Positions 10,547-21,205 of a stretch of 64,000 nt of DNA are shown here, in pieces; positions within the stretch are counted from its first letter, which is position 1; each line of letters starts with the position of its first letter. The notes below the pieces were generated by a model, which saw nothing but the letters and a program-made list of their open reading frames with translations, ran no database searches and had not been told where the DNA came from. The stretch comes from Apodemus sylvaticus (taxonomy: Eukaryota > Chordata > Mammalia > Rodentia > Muridae), in the NCBI RefSeq assembly GCF_947179515.1, contig NC_067492.1, forward strand, positions 12,793,513-12,857,512, written 5' to 3'. A program made the position numbers and the translations under genes.

Positions 10547-10865
10547 AATATGTGTGTGTGTGTCTGTGTGTGTGTGTGTGTTCTAGTGTGTGTGCATGTG
10601 TACATGTGTGGAAGCCAGTGTTTGATGTCAGCTATCTTTGGTTCTCCACCTTCTTTTTGACACAGGCTTTCTCATTGAACCTAAGAGGATTAGGCTACAC
10701 TTGCTGGCCAATGAATTCCATGGATTCATCCACCTCTGCCTCCTCAGTGGTGAGGTTTCAGTGTGAACCTCCATGCCTAACTTTTTCATGGATATTGGTG
10801 ATCCTAACTCCGTTCCATGTTTGCAGTGCAGGCACTTTACCCACTGAGCTGTCTCCATAGCCTCC
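10547..10865 (-). mobile_element. (TG)n plus B4-type SINE, antisense
   Basis: A TG-rich run (10,547-10,610) leads into a reversed composite SINE: TGTGGAAGCCAGTGTTTGAT, GACACAGGCTTTCTCATTGA, CTCTGCCTCCTCAGTGGTGA, then GCAGGCACTTTACCCACTGA and GCTGTCTCCATAGCC. Confidence 0.65.
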
Positions 10866-11398
10866 AATACTTGAGTTTTTGTGGTAGAAGTTTCCCATTT
10901 TGGGGAAATTCTATTTTTATTGATTTCTTCCCATTTAGTTCTGTGTTTTCACTTTCTTGAACTTCAGGTTTTTTGTACCTTATAGTTCTAAGTCCTCAGA
11001 ATTTCTCATGCTTTTGCACGTATTCTTTCTGAGTGTCTTATGGCTTTATATTCCAGAAGATCCCCTTAATTCAGTCTTTTGGCTATTCTGTTTTTGCTTT
11101 ACCATTTTCAATTCACAAGAGTTTTAAATTTTGGTTCTGGAAACATTCTATTTTTATTGCAGTCTGTTCTTATGCCGTGTGTGTGTTCTCTTATCTTCTC
11201 TTATCTGTTGGGAATGCTTAACAGCTTTATTGAGGTAAAATTGACATAAATATAGTCATACATGAAGTATAAAATTTAACATATTTTTGACATATGTTTA
11301 ACTTGTGGAACTATCACCTTCGTCAGCCCACACCTATTACTTCCAAATGTTTCCTTTTGACTCTTGTAATGCATGCTCCCTCTTCCACTTCCTCCTTA

Positions 11399-11463
11399 CC
11401 CATCAGCCACCGCCCCGCTTTCTACCCATCAGCCACGGCCCCGCTTTCTACCCATCAGCCACT
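11399..11463. repeat. 26-bp minisatellite, 2.5 copies
   Basis: Units start with CCCATCAGCCAC at 11,399, 11,425 and 11,451. The first two differ at one base, and the third is partial. It lies inside the ancient L1. Confidence 0.92.
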
Positions 11464-12065
11464 ACTCTCTTCCCCACAACTACAGATAGTTTGAATTACT
11501 ACAGTTTTATAAAAATGCAACAATACTATATTGTGAGATCATCCATGTTTTTGTATTGATAATTCATTTGTCTTTTTAAAAAATTTCTAAGTAGTACCAT
11601 CTTATTGTAAATGACGATTTAATCTATCAATTCACTTAAGTGCTGAATGTATGAATTGTTTCTATCTGCAAACGGAGCTCTGAGATGCATTTGTGCATGC
11701 ATCATGGTGGCATAAGTGCTATCATTTCTCTGAGGCAAAGGCATAAATGTGGGCTGGGGCACACAGACATTTTTGTTTCTAAGCGTGCCCAGTCTGGCTG
11801 TACCGTCACTTGTTCCTACCAGCACTGAACAAGAGCTCTAGCTTTTCTTCATCTAATATTTTGTCTGGTGAAGTTACTAACTTTGGCCATTTTACATGTG
11901 AACATGGCATCCTCCATAGTGGGTTTAGCTGGCGTCTCCTTATTGGCTAACAATACTGAAGATTGTTTTCTTTTCTGCCTTGTCATTTGTAATCCTTCTT
12001 TGGTCAAGTGTCTTCTCACTTTTTTTTTTAAATTTCTTTATTCGTTTTTTTTGTTGTTGTTGTGT

Positions 12066-12690
12066 GAATGCTTTACCTACAAGTGTGTCCTTGTGACTTG
12101 TGTGTGCCTGCCTGGTCCCTCGGGAGGTCACAGAGGGCATAAGAGTCCCTGGAACCTGAGTTATAGGCAGTGGTGAGAAATGGCTGCAGGGAATTAAACC
12201 CAGCTCTCCTGGAAGAGCAACTAGTGTTCTTCCTCTTATTCTTTTTTAAACTATTCTTTTATTTTAAAAATGAGATTTTTTTTCCTTATTTCGAACTGAG
12301 GGAGTTTCTTTTTTTATTTGTATTTTCTTTTATTTATTAGATATTTTCTTTATTTACACTTCAAATGGTATCCCCTTTCCTCCTTTCTCCTCTGAAAACA
12401 CCCTATCCCATCTACCCCTCCCCGAGTGCTCGCTGACAGGAGCCCGATAGAGTTGTCTCCTGAGAGACTCTGCCTGTACCTGACAAATAGAGGTGGATGC
12501 TCGCAGCCAACCACTGGACTGAGCACAAGGTTCCCAATGGAGGAGCTAGAGAAAGGATCCCAGGAGATGAAGGAGCTTGCAGCCCCATAGGAGGAACAAC
12601 AGTATGAACCAACCAGTATCCCCAGAGCACCCAGGGACTAAACCAGCAGCCAGTGTTCTTAACCTCTGAGCCATCTCTTCAGTCCCATCA
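12066..12690 (-). mobile_element. B3 SINE, antisense, split by an L1
   Basis: Left part (12,066-12,231) contains GGCTGCAGGGAATTAAACCC and AGCTCTCCTGGAAGAGCAAC. The right part (12,645-12,690) resumes with CAGTGTTCTTAACCTCTGAG and CCATCTCTTCAGTCCC. Joined conceptually these form one reversed B3, so the L1 between them is younger. Confidence 0.8.
12232..12644. mobile_element. L1 fragment with 5' inversion (twin priming)
   Basis: The first half (to about 12,424) is an L1 3' UTR in antisense: TAGATATTTTCTTTATTTAC and ACTTCAAATGGTATCCCCTT. The second half (from GAGTGCTCGCTGACAGGAGC) is L1 3' UTR sequence in sense orientation, ending ACCCAGGGACTAAACC. An inverted 5' part beside a normally oriented 3' part is the hallmark of twin priming. 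Imperfect 16-bp duplications with AGTGTTCTT lie at 12,216-12,231 and 12,645-12,660. Confidence 0.82.
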
Positions 12691-13437
12691 AATCTTTTGC
12701 CAATTCAAACCTGGGCTATTTCTCTGTTCTTGAGTTCCATGGACTCTTAACTTTAGGTGAAAGTCTTTTTATCAAATAAGTTTGAAGCATTTTGTTTCCT
12801 CAACTCATGACATATTTTCTTTCTCTTAAAAATTTCTTTCAGAGAGCAATTTTAACTTATGTAATCTAATTTGTCGTTTGTTTTATTTCCATGAATGTGC
12901 TTTTCAGTGTCCTCCTCTAGAGAGCCCTTGCCCAACCCAAAGTCTGGAAGGTTTCCTTTTTTATCTTCTTCTAGAAATTTTAGTTTTAGGTTTCACATTC
13001 AGGTCTGTGATCATCTTGTGTAAATGGATGGATGGGGTATAGGGTATGACCTGGAATCCATTACATGTTTCAGCTCCTTTTGTTGAAAAAGGCCATCTTC
13101 TATACTTGACCACTTTTGCTCTACCATTAGAATCAGTCGTTAATAAACAAGTGGGGCTATTTATGGACACTGTTCCAGCCTTTTTGTCTTTTGATTTATT
13201 GTTACCAGGTTATATTGTTTTGATCACTGTAGTGTATAACAAGTCTAAATCAAGAATGGCTTTACTAATCTTGTTTCACTCTGGGTTTTGCCATTTCCAA
13301 CAAGCCTTAGGACAAGTCTATCAGTTCTCATAGAAAACTCTACTAAGAGTCTGGTTGGAATAATGCTAACCCTATGGAAGAGTTTGGAGACCAGCCCTAG
13401 CAACACTGAGTGACTTGTGAGCTTTGTTCTTGTTTAT

Positions 13438-13581
13438 ATAGATTTTAAATACTCTTCCTCTGCGCATCTTGGTTTTCAGTATATAAGCCTGTGTGTGTGT
13501 GTGTGTGTATGTGTGTATTTTTATCTTTATGTAGATTTTAAATACTCTTCCTCTATGCATCATGGTTTTCAGTATATAAGC

Positions 13582-13624
<43 letters not shown>

Positions 13625-13625
13625 C
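13438..13625. repeat. 51-bp direct repeat, copies followed by (TG)n and (AT)n
   Basis: A segment beginning AGATTTTAAATACTCTTCCT and ending TATATAAGCCT occurs at 13,440-13,490 and again at 13,533-13,583 (offset 93 bp, three substitutions). The first copy runs into (TG)n at 13,491-13,517, the second into (AT)n at about 13,586-13,622. Confidence 0.93.
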
Positions 13626-13659
13626 CATGTGTATGATACATGTTTGTCATATGTCGGTA

Positions 13660-14022
13660 CACATAAATGTATACTCATTTGCATGTGTTTGGGTGCATGA
13701 GTGTCTGTGTGCACATGCACACTGGGTTCCCTTGCACTTCTGTGCGTGTGTACTTGGAGGCCTGAGTTTGGTGTTGAGGATCATCCTTTGGTGCTCTTCT
13801 ATCTTACCCACTGAAGCAAGGTCGTTCAATCCAATCCCGAGCTTGCTGACATGGTTAATCTCACTAAGCCAGCTTGCTGTGGCTTCTACCTTCGAAGGTT
13901 GGAGTTAGAGGCAGGCCATCATACCCGCCTGGCATTTATGTGGGATCTGCGGATTCTAACTCTGATCTTCACACAGGTGAAGCAAGTACTGTAAAGCTTG
14001 AGCTATCTTTCCAGCCCCATGC
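13660..14022 (-). mobile_element. B4-type composite SINE, antisense
   Basis: GGCCTGAGTTTGGTGTTGAG, the central B1-like AGAGGCAGGCCATCATACCC, then CACAGGTGAAGCAAGTACTG and CTTGAGCTATCTTTCCAGCC. Diverged, with unclear internal joins. Confidence 0.5.
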
Positions 14023-14049
14023 ATTTATTGTGCCAGGTTGATTCTTAAG

Positions 14050-14830
14050 AATTTTGTCTACTTTTGGTAATACTGTAGGTGAAAATACTTGTCAGAAGCA
14101 TCTTAAGAGGGTGAGGGGAAGACTTATTTGGCATATAGTGTCAGTTCACCATGGAAGGGAATGTGTGATGGGACAGGGAGGCTACATCATGGCAGCCAGG
14201 AAGCAGAGTGGAGATGATGGGAAGAGCCCAGGGTGAGCTAATAACTCCCAAAGACATGCCTTCCATGACCTACTTCCTCCAAGTAGACATGCCTCCCATG
14301 ACCTACTTCCTCCAAGTAGACATGCCTCCCATGACCTACTTCCTCCAAGTAGACATGACTTCTATACTTCCTCCAAGTAGACATGCTTCCCATGACCTAC
14401 TTACTTCCTCCAAGTAGACATGCCTCCCATGACCTATTTCCTCCAAGTAGACATGCTTCCCATGACCTACTTCCTCCAAGTAGACATGCCTCCCATGACC
14501 TATTTCCTCCAAGTAGACATGACTTCTATACTTCCTCCAAGTAGACATGCTTCCCATGACCTACTTCCTCCAAGTGGGCTGATCCTCTTACCCCTAATGG
14601 ATATTCAGTAACATGATTATGTTATGACTCCATCAGGGGATTGATCCATTCGCCAGGTTACAGTCCTTGTTATCTAACTATCTCTGGAAATGCTATAATC
14701 CCAGAGGTATGCTTTTACTAGTCTCAGGTGTTTCTTAATCCACTTAAACTGACAATCAAGACTAACAATCAGAAATCCAAACTTTGTCAGCTTGACACCC
14801 AAAAATATTTCCTAACCTATACCATTGCAC
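14050..14830 (-). mobile_element. MaLR-type LTR, antisense, with internal minisatellite
   Basis: Starts near AGAAGCATCTTAAGAGGGTG and ends near CTGACAATCAAGACTAAC. Its last 110 bp align with the end of the sequence at 16.22-16.62 kb, so the two can be the LTRs of one element. Without the tandem array its length is about 490 bp. Confidence 0.55.
14253..14576. repeat. 33-bp minisatellite, 10 units
   Basis: Units begin GACATGCCTCCCATGACC and end CTTCCTCCAAGTA. Unit lengths in order are 33, 33, 33, 28, 37, 33, 33, 33, 28 and 33 bp. The 28-bp variant lacks five bases and occurs twice (14,352 and 14,516), followed both times by the CATGCTTCCC variant. This points to duplication of a multi-unit block. 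The resulting 11-residue open frames on both strands are a by-product. Confidence 0.97.
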
Positions 14831-16220
14831 CATCAGTCTCCCAAAAGCTCATGCACAGCACATATTTAAAAATGCATTCAATCTATTTCTGAGTTCCCAT
14901 AGTCTTCAAAGCTTCATGACTACAAAGGCCAAGCTCAAAGTCTCTTCTGGGACTCTAGGAAGTTCTTCACCATGAATGTCTGTGAAACTCAGACACAAAG
15001 TACAAACTTCCAAGGAACAAAGATGCTGAGTAGACATTCCCATTCCCAAATGGAGAACTGAATAACAGCAAGAAGGATTGGACCAATGCAAGACTGAAAG
15101 AAACCATATGGGGCAAGCCTTAAATCTGTAGCTCCAGGTCTATCATCTGGGGCACTAGATCTCATGATGTGACTACCAGTGGATTTGGACAGCCCCACCG
15201 TGTAGCCATGCTATTTGCAGCCCACATGGTCCTGGGCTGGTTCCTCTTGTCACCTGCGTCTGTCTTTGGCAAACGTTCCACGTCCCTGGTGTCTCCAGCG
15301 TTCTGATGTCCCAGCCTCCATCCTAGCATCTTAAAGCATCTTTACCACAGATTGCCCCCTCCCTGCTTTTATTTCAAATCTGAATGGAAATCTAGATACT
15401 CTAACTTTCATTAGCGTGTCTGAAAAAAATCAACGTCAGATGGGCAACTCCAATGTCAGCTACAAGCTCAAGTAACACCCATGTCCCCTTGGAACCACAG
15501 CTGTAGTGGTTTTTGAATGCCTGGGCTGTTGAACCCAGGAAAATACTTCCAGGGGCACTCACCCCAAGGCTTTCTCTTCTCAAGGAAAAGTCTTTCCACT
15601 GAGTTTATGATTTTGCACAATGGTCAGTTCCTGAGATGCCCTTGAGCCGTCTTTCCAATGTCCCAGAACAAAATGTGTGACTTCTTTGCTTAAGTGTCAA
15701 GAATCTAACTACTATACCTTTCTTGTTTGAAACTTTCAACTTGATATTTTTCTGCATTCTTTTCAAATTCTTCTGCTATGCCTTTTGCTTTCAGTGGTCG
15801 CTGTAAATCTGGAAAACAGCAGCCCAAAATAACCATATCCTGTCTCGAAATCCCCTCCAAGTAGGTCAGTTGTCCCTAAACTCGGCCTTATTTAAAGCCT
15901 TAGGACCAAGACAAAAATGTATAAATTCTTCTGCAGAATATAACATATATGGTTTCTAGTCTAAATTCTGACAGAGTCCATGGCTCTACCTGAAACCTTA
16001 TGAGAGAATTTCACTGTCTACATTCTTGTTGGCATCCTGGAGATTCCACAGAATAACTGTGCTCATAGCATTCGATAGTACCTTTAACTCACTCACATCT
16101 TCAAACATTTCCAAATTCCTCCCACAAGCCATTTCAAAGGCATAAGAAACACATGGTCAGATTCAGTCATGGCCATAACCCAACTTGGTACTTGAGTATT
16201 CATTTTCTAATCACTGTGCT
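14831..16220 (-). mobile_element. MaLR-type internal region, antisense
   Basis: Non-coding stretch with CCAAGCTCAAAGTCTCTTCT, GGGACTCTAGGAAGTTCTTC, and GACATTCCCATTCCCAAATG, resembling the reversed internal part of MaLR elements (the THE1/MST internal sequence in primates). No gag-pol frame exists, as expected of MaLRs, which depend on other elements for movement. It sits between two related LTRs. Confidence 0.55.
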
Positions 16221-16625
16221 CGAAATACCTTCCAGAAATAACTTAAATTAGGTAGAATGTAGTTTGGCCAACTGAGAGGAGGTTCCAACCCATTCTGGAG
16301 AGGAGGCACTTGTGGAATAGAAGAGTTTACAGCATGGTAAACAGAACAGAGCAGAGAATACAGCAAGGGCCATATATAGTCCCCAGAACATGCTCCTAGA
16401 GATAAACTTCTTTCAATTAGGTCCCCCTACCTTTCCCATAATGCTGTCATGTTAAGGTCTATCAAGGGTTTATTAATTCTTCAGGCGGGAGCCTTCATTG
16501 CCTAATTGTCTCTGAAAATGCCCTCACAGCTGTATCCTGACCTGTGCTTCACTAATCTCTTAAGTATTTCTCAGTCCAATCAAGTTGACAATCCAGACCA
16601 GTTATCACTGCATCTTTTGGAAGTC
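16221..16625 (-). mobile_element. MaLR-type LTR, antisense (partner of 14.05 kb)
   Basis: TTGTCTCTGAAAATGCCCTC, TTAAGTATTTCTCAGTCCAA and CAAGTTGACAATCCAGACCA align with the end of the 14.05-14.83 kb LTR. It has no minisatellite. Confidence 0.5.
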
Positions 16626-16850
16626 TCTGATTATCTGTTATCAACAAGGGGAATGGGACTGATTTCTCCATGACCTTAGGTCATGCACCTTGCTGAACCG
16701 AATTAGTCCACAGGCTTTGTAAAGAACTCAGTCTGATCATCTACATTGATAAACATACCTTCTGGGAATAAAAGCAGTTTGGTTGTTTCCATGCATGCAT
16801 CTTATTGAAGAGGAGTTGAACAGGAGTGACAAGAGAATTCTCCCTGTATT

Positions 16851-17029
16851 GTTTTTTTTTTTTTAATTATTATATGTAAGTGCGATGTAGCTGTCTTCAG
16901 ACAGACCAGAAGAGGGCATCAGATCTCATTATTGATGGTCGTGAGCTGCCACATGGTTCCTGGGAATTGAACTCATGACCTCTGGAAAGAACAGTTAGTG
17001 CTCTTAACTGCTGAGCCATCTCTCCAGCC
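16851..17029 (-). mobile_element. B2 SINE, antisense, with target duplication
   Basis: Poly-T head, GTAGCTGTCTTCAGACAGAC, CAGAAGAGGGCATCAGATCT, GGGAATTGAACTCATGACCT, ending GCCATCTCTCCAGCCCC. CTGTATTGTT flanks both sides. Confidence 0.92.
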
Positions 17030-17109
17030 CCTCTGTATTGTTCTTATGTAAGTGTTTGGAAAGCATTCACACTCACATTTCACCAGTTAGGTGGGAAGTA
17101 AGCTACAGC

Positions 17110-17746
17110 TTTTTTTTTTTTTTTTTTTTAAATAAGAATGGTTGAATTTTATATACCTTTGAATTGTTTGTATGATTTTTTTTAATTGCTTAAAGAACAA
17201 GTTGATTCTTTTACTTTTGAGTGTTAGAGCATCTTTGTTTCCTGCAGATAAATTCTAGTTGTATGAAGTATAGACCATCTCATGTGCTCGTGGGTTGGAT
17301 CTGCTAACTGTAGGGTTTTTTGATTCATATATAATATAGACATTGGTTTGTGAGTAGTTTTCATTCCTTTGAATGTCCATATAATTTTGGTGGTAGGAGA
17401 TTGCCATCATAAAATAATTTGGGAAATTATACCTTTGCCTCAGTTTTCTAGAATATTTTTTGTACTATTTTGGTAAATATTTTTTAGTGGAAGTTTTTTA
17501 TTTTAATAGACTGAAACTGTGTATGTAACTTATTTAACAGTCACAAAGATATTCCTGTTATCTGTTTATTAGATGAACTCTGTCTTCCAGGTATTAACTT
17601 CATACATATTATAAAATTTATTGGCAAATAAATGTGTACTAATTTTTTGATTATCATCATAGTGTTTGTAGGGTCTGTAGTGATGTCTCCTTTTTCATTC
17701 CTTGTTATATGTATGTATGTATGTTATGTATATATTATGTGGTATG

Positions 17747-17777
<31 letters not shown>

Positions 17778-19625
17778 ATATATATTTTATTCTTCAAGTC
17801 AGCCTTACTAAAATAATTTTGATTTTGATTATTTTAATCACTGATTTTAAACTAATTTTTTCCTTTAAAATTATTTTCTTTCTTCCATATCTTAGGGTTT
17901 AATTTTGTTATTAATTATTCAAGATATATTCTAAATGATTGATTTTTGCTTCTTTGCTCCTGGGCAGGTTTTAGGACCCTCTTAGACATTTAATTAATAC
18001 ATTGTGCTTAATTTAATTCAAGTTAAATGACATTCTAATTTCCCTCTGACCTCGTCTGTATCTTGTGGATTATTTAGAAAAACATGGCTTGATTTCCAAA
18101 TGTCTGGTGATCTCCCAGAGATATTTATGGTATTTATTTTTAACTTAATTCAATTTTGGTTTAAGAAATACTTTGTGTGACTCTAGTCCTCTTAAATGCG
18201 TTGTGACTTGTTTTCCTGTCCCGTATATAGGTTATATTGATTGATGTTATCTATGCATTTGAAATGGAAATTTATTCTGCTGCTGTTTTGTAGAGTGAAA
18301 GTGTCAACTGGATTACTGTGGTCAATGGTGGTTTTCATGTTTTCTTATATTCTAGATTTTCTGTCCAGAATGATTTTCCCATAACTTGTTCCCTTAAGTT
18401 TTGAGAACGGTATACCTATATATCTTCAACAAAACTTAGATTATTTTTTCTCCCGCCACTACTGTGAGATTTTGCTCTCTGTGTTTCGCTGCTCAGTTGT
18501 CAGGCACATTCGTGCTGTGTTTATGATTCAGTTGCTTATCCTTTTTCAGTGCTTGGAAACCAACCCAGAGTCTCATGCGTCCTTCACAGATGCTCGTCGC
18601 AGAGCCACCCATGGTCACATTCAAAACAAGCTGACCATTTCCTTATTGTGAAAAGAGCTTTCCCTTCCCTAGTAATAAACTGTGCTGTGAAATTTACTTT
18701 TCCTGATATTAAAGCGGCCATTACTCAGCTTTCTTTAGTTAGTAATAGTGTAGTTCACCTTTTTTCCATTGGAGGGATTTGTGATTCTTGACTTAAGTGT
18801 TCTGCCATTTGCCATCAGTCTTCGCAAACTGAGTGTTTCTAACATTTGAATTTGGTATTATTTTCTGTCTGCATGCTCTTAATTCTATGTTTATTTTCTT
18901 CTGTCCTGTTTTTACTTGTTCCTATGCCTTTCATTTTCTGCTTTATTTCCCATTAATCAAATATTTAAAAATGTAAATATTATCTGGAGTGTTATCTCTG
19001 TATTTTCTTACAATCTTAGTGGTTGCCCTATAGCAAAAATTTTCACTTTTCTTGTGTATCTGGCAATGTCTTTATTTTGCTTTCAATTTTACAGCATACC
19101 TTTGAAAAATATTATGTTTGTGGTCCTCTGACTTGCTGACAAGCTAGTTCAGTTGTATATCTTGTAATTGCTTGGTTAGGGATGAGTTGGATTTTTCTTG
19201 CTTCTTGAAGGATTTTTGTCTTCATCTTTGGATTTCAGCGTTTCACTGTGATATGTCTGACTGTGAATATTTTTGCATTCATTGTACTGGGAATTCTATG
19301 AGGTTTCTGAATGTGCAAATGATGTTTTTCTTTCTTAAAGTTTGACATGTTTTCAGCCATGGTTTCTTTCCTTCCCCCTTCCCTCTCCTCTCTTCTGGTG
19401 CTTTCATTGTGTCTGTGCTGCTGTGCGTCTGTGCGTCTGTGCTGCTCCAGTTGCATAATCACTGTTGACTTACCTGGAAGGTCACTGATTCTTCCTTAGA
19501 ACAGCTCAAGCCTATGAATCCATTATCTTCTGCTAGGAATTTCCTCATTTGCCTTATTGTGCATCTCGGTTCCAAGATACCTCCTGGTTCTTTAATCTAT
19601 GTGATATCATAGTCATCTTTTTGTT
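17110..19625 (-). mobile_element. AT-rich ancient L1 ORF2 region, antisense (probable)
   Basis: A long T-rich block opening with a poly-T run at 17,111-17,130. Pieces such as ATGGCTTGATTTCCAAATGT (18,083), CTGCTGCTGTTTTGTAGAGT and CCTGATATTAAAGCGGCCAT resemble reversed L1 ORF2. Divergence is high and no frame is open. Boundaries are uncertain. Confidence 0.5.
17704..17788. repeat. (TATG)n microsatellite
   Basis: Imperfect TATG/TA repeats with short ATATATAT runs. Confidence 0.93.
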
Positions 19626-19639
19626 CTTTCCCCCTACCC

Positions 19640-19925
19640 CATGACTATGTGTGTGTGACCTCTATGTATGTAGAGGTCAGAGGTCAGAAGTCAGCACTGT
19701 GTGTCTTCTTCAGTAACCCTCCACAGTATTTTGGCCCTGAAGCACATCATTCATATAGATTGGGGAGGTGGGGAACTCAGGGACCTACCTCTCACCACCA
19801 TCCAATGCTTGAGTTGCAGACACGCATCATACCGCTATGCCTGGCTTTTTACATGAGTGCTGGGGATCTGAACTCAGGTCCTCATGCTTGTACCGCAAGC
19901 ACTTGACTGAGTTCTGTCCCCGGAA
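19640..19925 (-). mobile_element. B4-type composite SINE, antisense
   Basis: GTAGAGGTCAGAGGTCAGAA, a B1-like middle (TGAGTTGCAGACACGCATCA, TACCGCTATGCCTGGC) and a tRNA-like end (GTGCTGGGGATCTGAACTCA, GGTCCTCATGCTTGTACCGC, AAGCACTTGACTGAG). Confidence 0.72.
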
Positions 19926-20654
19926 CCCCCATTCCGTTCTTTAAACATGGGGTTCTGTAGATATTTGTAAGAGTTGCTTGTCAGTCTTTGTTAGGTTCAG
20001 TATTCAGATCCTCCTTTTCTATCAGAGTCCTATCAACTTCTAAAATCCAGGTATATTTATTACAACTTCATGTTTCTTTTTATGTCTCAAACCTTTGGTT
20101 CAAAACTGTGCATTCTGGATACTTTATCATAATAACTGTGGGTGCTGGCTCTCTGATTCTCTTTCTGTCTCTGGGATTGCTGCTTTGTTTAGCCATTTGC
20201 TAATTCTTTAGTGAGGTGGATAAAACGGAAAAGACTATTATTGCCTTTATTTATGTATAAAGTATTATGTACCATCCTACAGTATAACTTTCCGATGCCT
20301 CTGCTTAGCTGCTCTTCCCTCTTCTTTACCACACTTATTCTCCAACCCTAATACAACTTCTGCTTCTTTCTTTTAAAAAATGACTGCTCAAGTCTGATGT
20401 GATTTCCCCATATTTTCGTGGATCTGGGGCCATCCACCGGCCTCCTCATTTTTTTGTATTGCTTCTATATCATATCTTGGTTTCCTGATAATTCCCTTAC
20501 GGTCAGCCTAAGCTGCCGGTTGGTCAACAACCCTCCGGCTAGTTAGATTTTTCACTCTTTACCACTGAGTTTTGTTGTCTCAGAGACTAGAGTCAGTGCA
20601 GGCCAGCTCAGTTAGTGTTTGATCATACAGTGACTTTGCAGCCCTGTAATATCT
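19926..20654. other. AT-rich intronic sequence, possibly old L1
   Basis: Continues the composition of the preceding L1 block. I cannot anchor it to a family. Confidence 0.35.
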
Positions 20655-21205
20655 TTCATTTTGTTGTGATGAAAGCATCTTAAGGGGGGACGGGCGGGCT
20701 TTGGCTCACAGTTCCAGAGTACAGTCCGGCATGGCAGCAGGGGCGTGACACAGCTGGCCGCATTGTGTCCTCAGTCTGGAAGCTGAGCCCAGTGAAGGCC
20801 GGGTGCTCAGCTCCCCTTATTCTTTTTAATCAGTTCAGAGCCAAAGCCCAGGGAACGGCACCACTCATCTAGGCTGGGTCTTTCCATCTCAATGAGCCTA
20901 ATCTAGACACGCCCTCACAGACACCTAATCTAGACACGCCCTCACAGACACCTAATCTAGACACTTCCTCATAGACACCTAATCTAGACACGCCCTCATA
21001 GACACCTAATCTAGACACGCCCTCACAGACACCTAATCTAGACACGCCCTCATAGACACCTAATCTAGACACGCCCTCATAGACACCTAATCTAGACACT
21101 TCCTCATAGACACCTAATCTAGACACGCCCTCATAGACACATAGAGGCTTCCTCCTATGAGATTCTAGATCTGGTCAAACCAACAGTCAGTATTAATTAT
21201 AATGT
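20655..21205 (-). mobile_element. MaLR-type LTR, antisense, with internal minisatellite
   Basis: Opens with GAAAGCATCTTAAGGGGGGA and GGCTTTGGCTCACAGTTCCA, continues with AGAGCCAAAGCCCAGGGAAC, then a tandem array, and closes with GAGATTCTAGATCTGGTCAA. Same general family as the 14.05-kb LTR. Confidence 0.6.
20897..21139. repeat. 27-bp minisatellite, 9 units
   Basis: Exactly nine units of 27 bp, each starting CCTAATCTAGACAC. Three variants exist: A (GCCCTCACAGACA), B (TTCCTCATAGACA) and C (GCCCTCATAGACA), in the order A A B C A C C B C. Because 27 is a multiple of three, the minus strand stays open as a nine-residue repeat, which is not evidence of a protein. Confidence 0.98.

Larger units (their letters stand above)
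10870..13440 (-). mobile_element. Ancient L1 (L1M type), antisense, carrying nested insertions
   Basis: Long decayed L1 in reverse. Recognisable pieces in order are GCTTTATTGAGGTAAAATTG (11,223), AACTTTGGCCATTTTACATG (11,879), GCCCTTGCCCAACCCAAAG (12,925), TAGAAATTTTAGTTTTAGGT (12,974), CTTTTGTTGAAAAAGGCCAT (13,077) and TTGTTTTGATCACTGTAGTG (13,215). These follow the order of an L1 3' UTR and ORF2 read backwards. A B3, itself split by another L1, interrupts it at 12.06-12.69 kb. No reading frame remains. Confidence 0.7.

Noticed and set aside
14253..14576. CRISPR-like array
   Set aside because: Units are contiguous without unique spacers, and the genome is mammalian.
14208..14611. Repeated open frames (MPPMTYFLQVD-type) in the 33-bp array
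   Set aside because: A period divisible by three keeps several frames open. This is minisatellite DNA within an LTR, not a gene.
20869..21126. Minus-strand frame of nine-residue repeats (SRLGVYEGV)
   Set aside because: Same reason: 27-bp units give nine codons without stops. No flanking gene structure.
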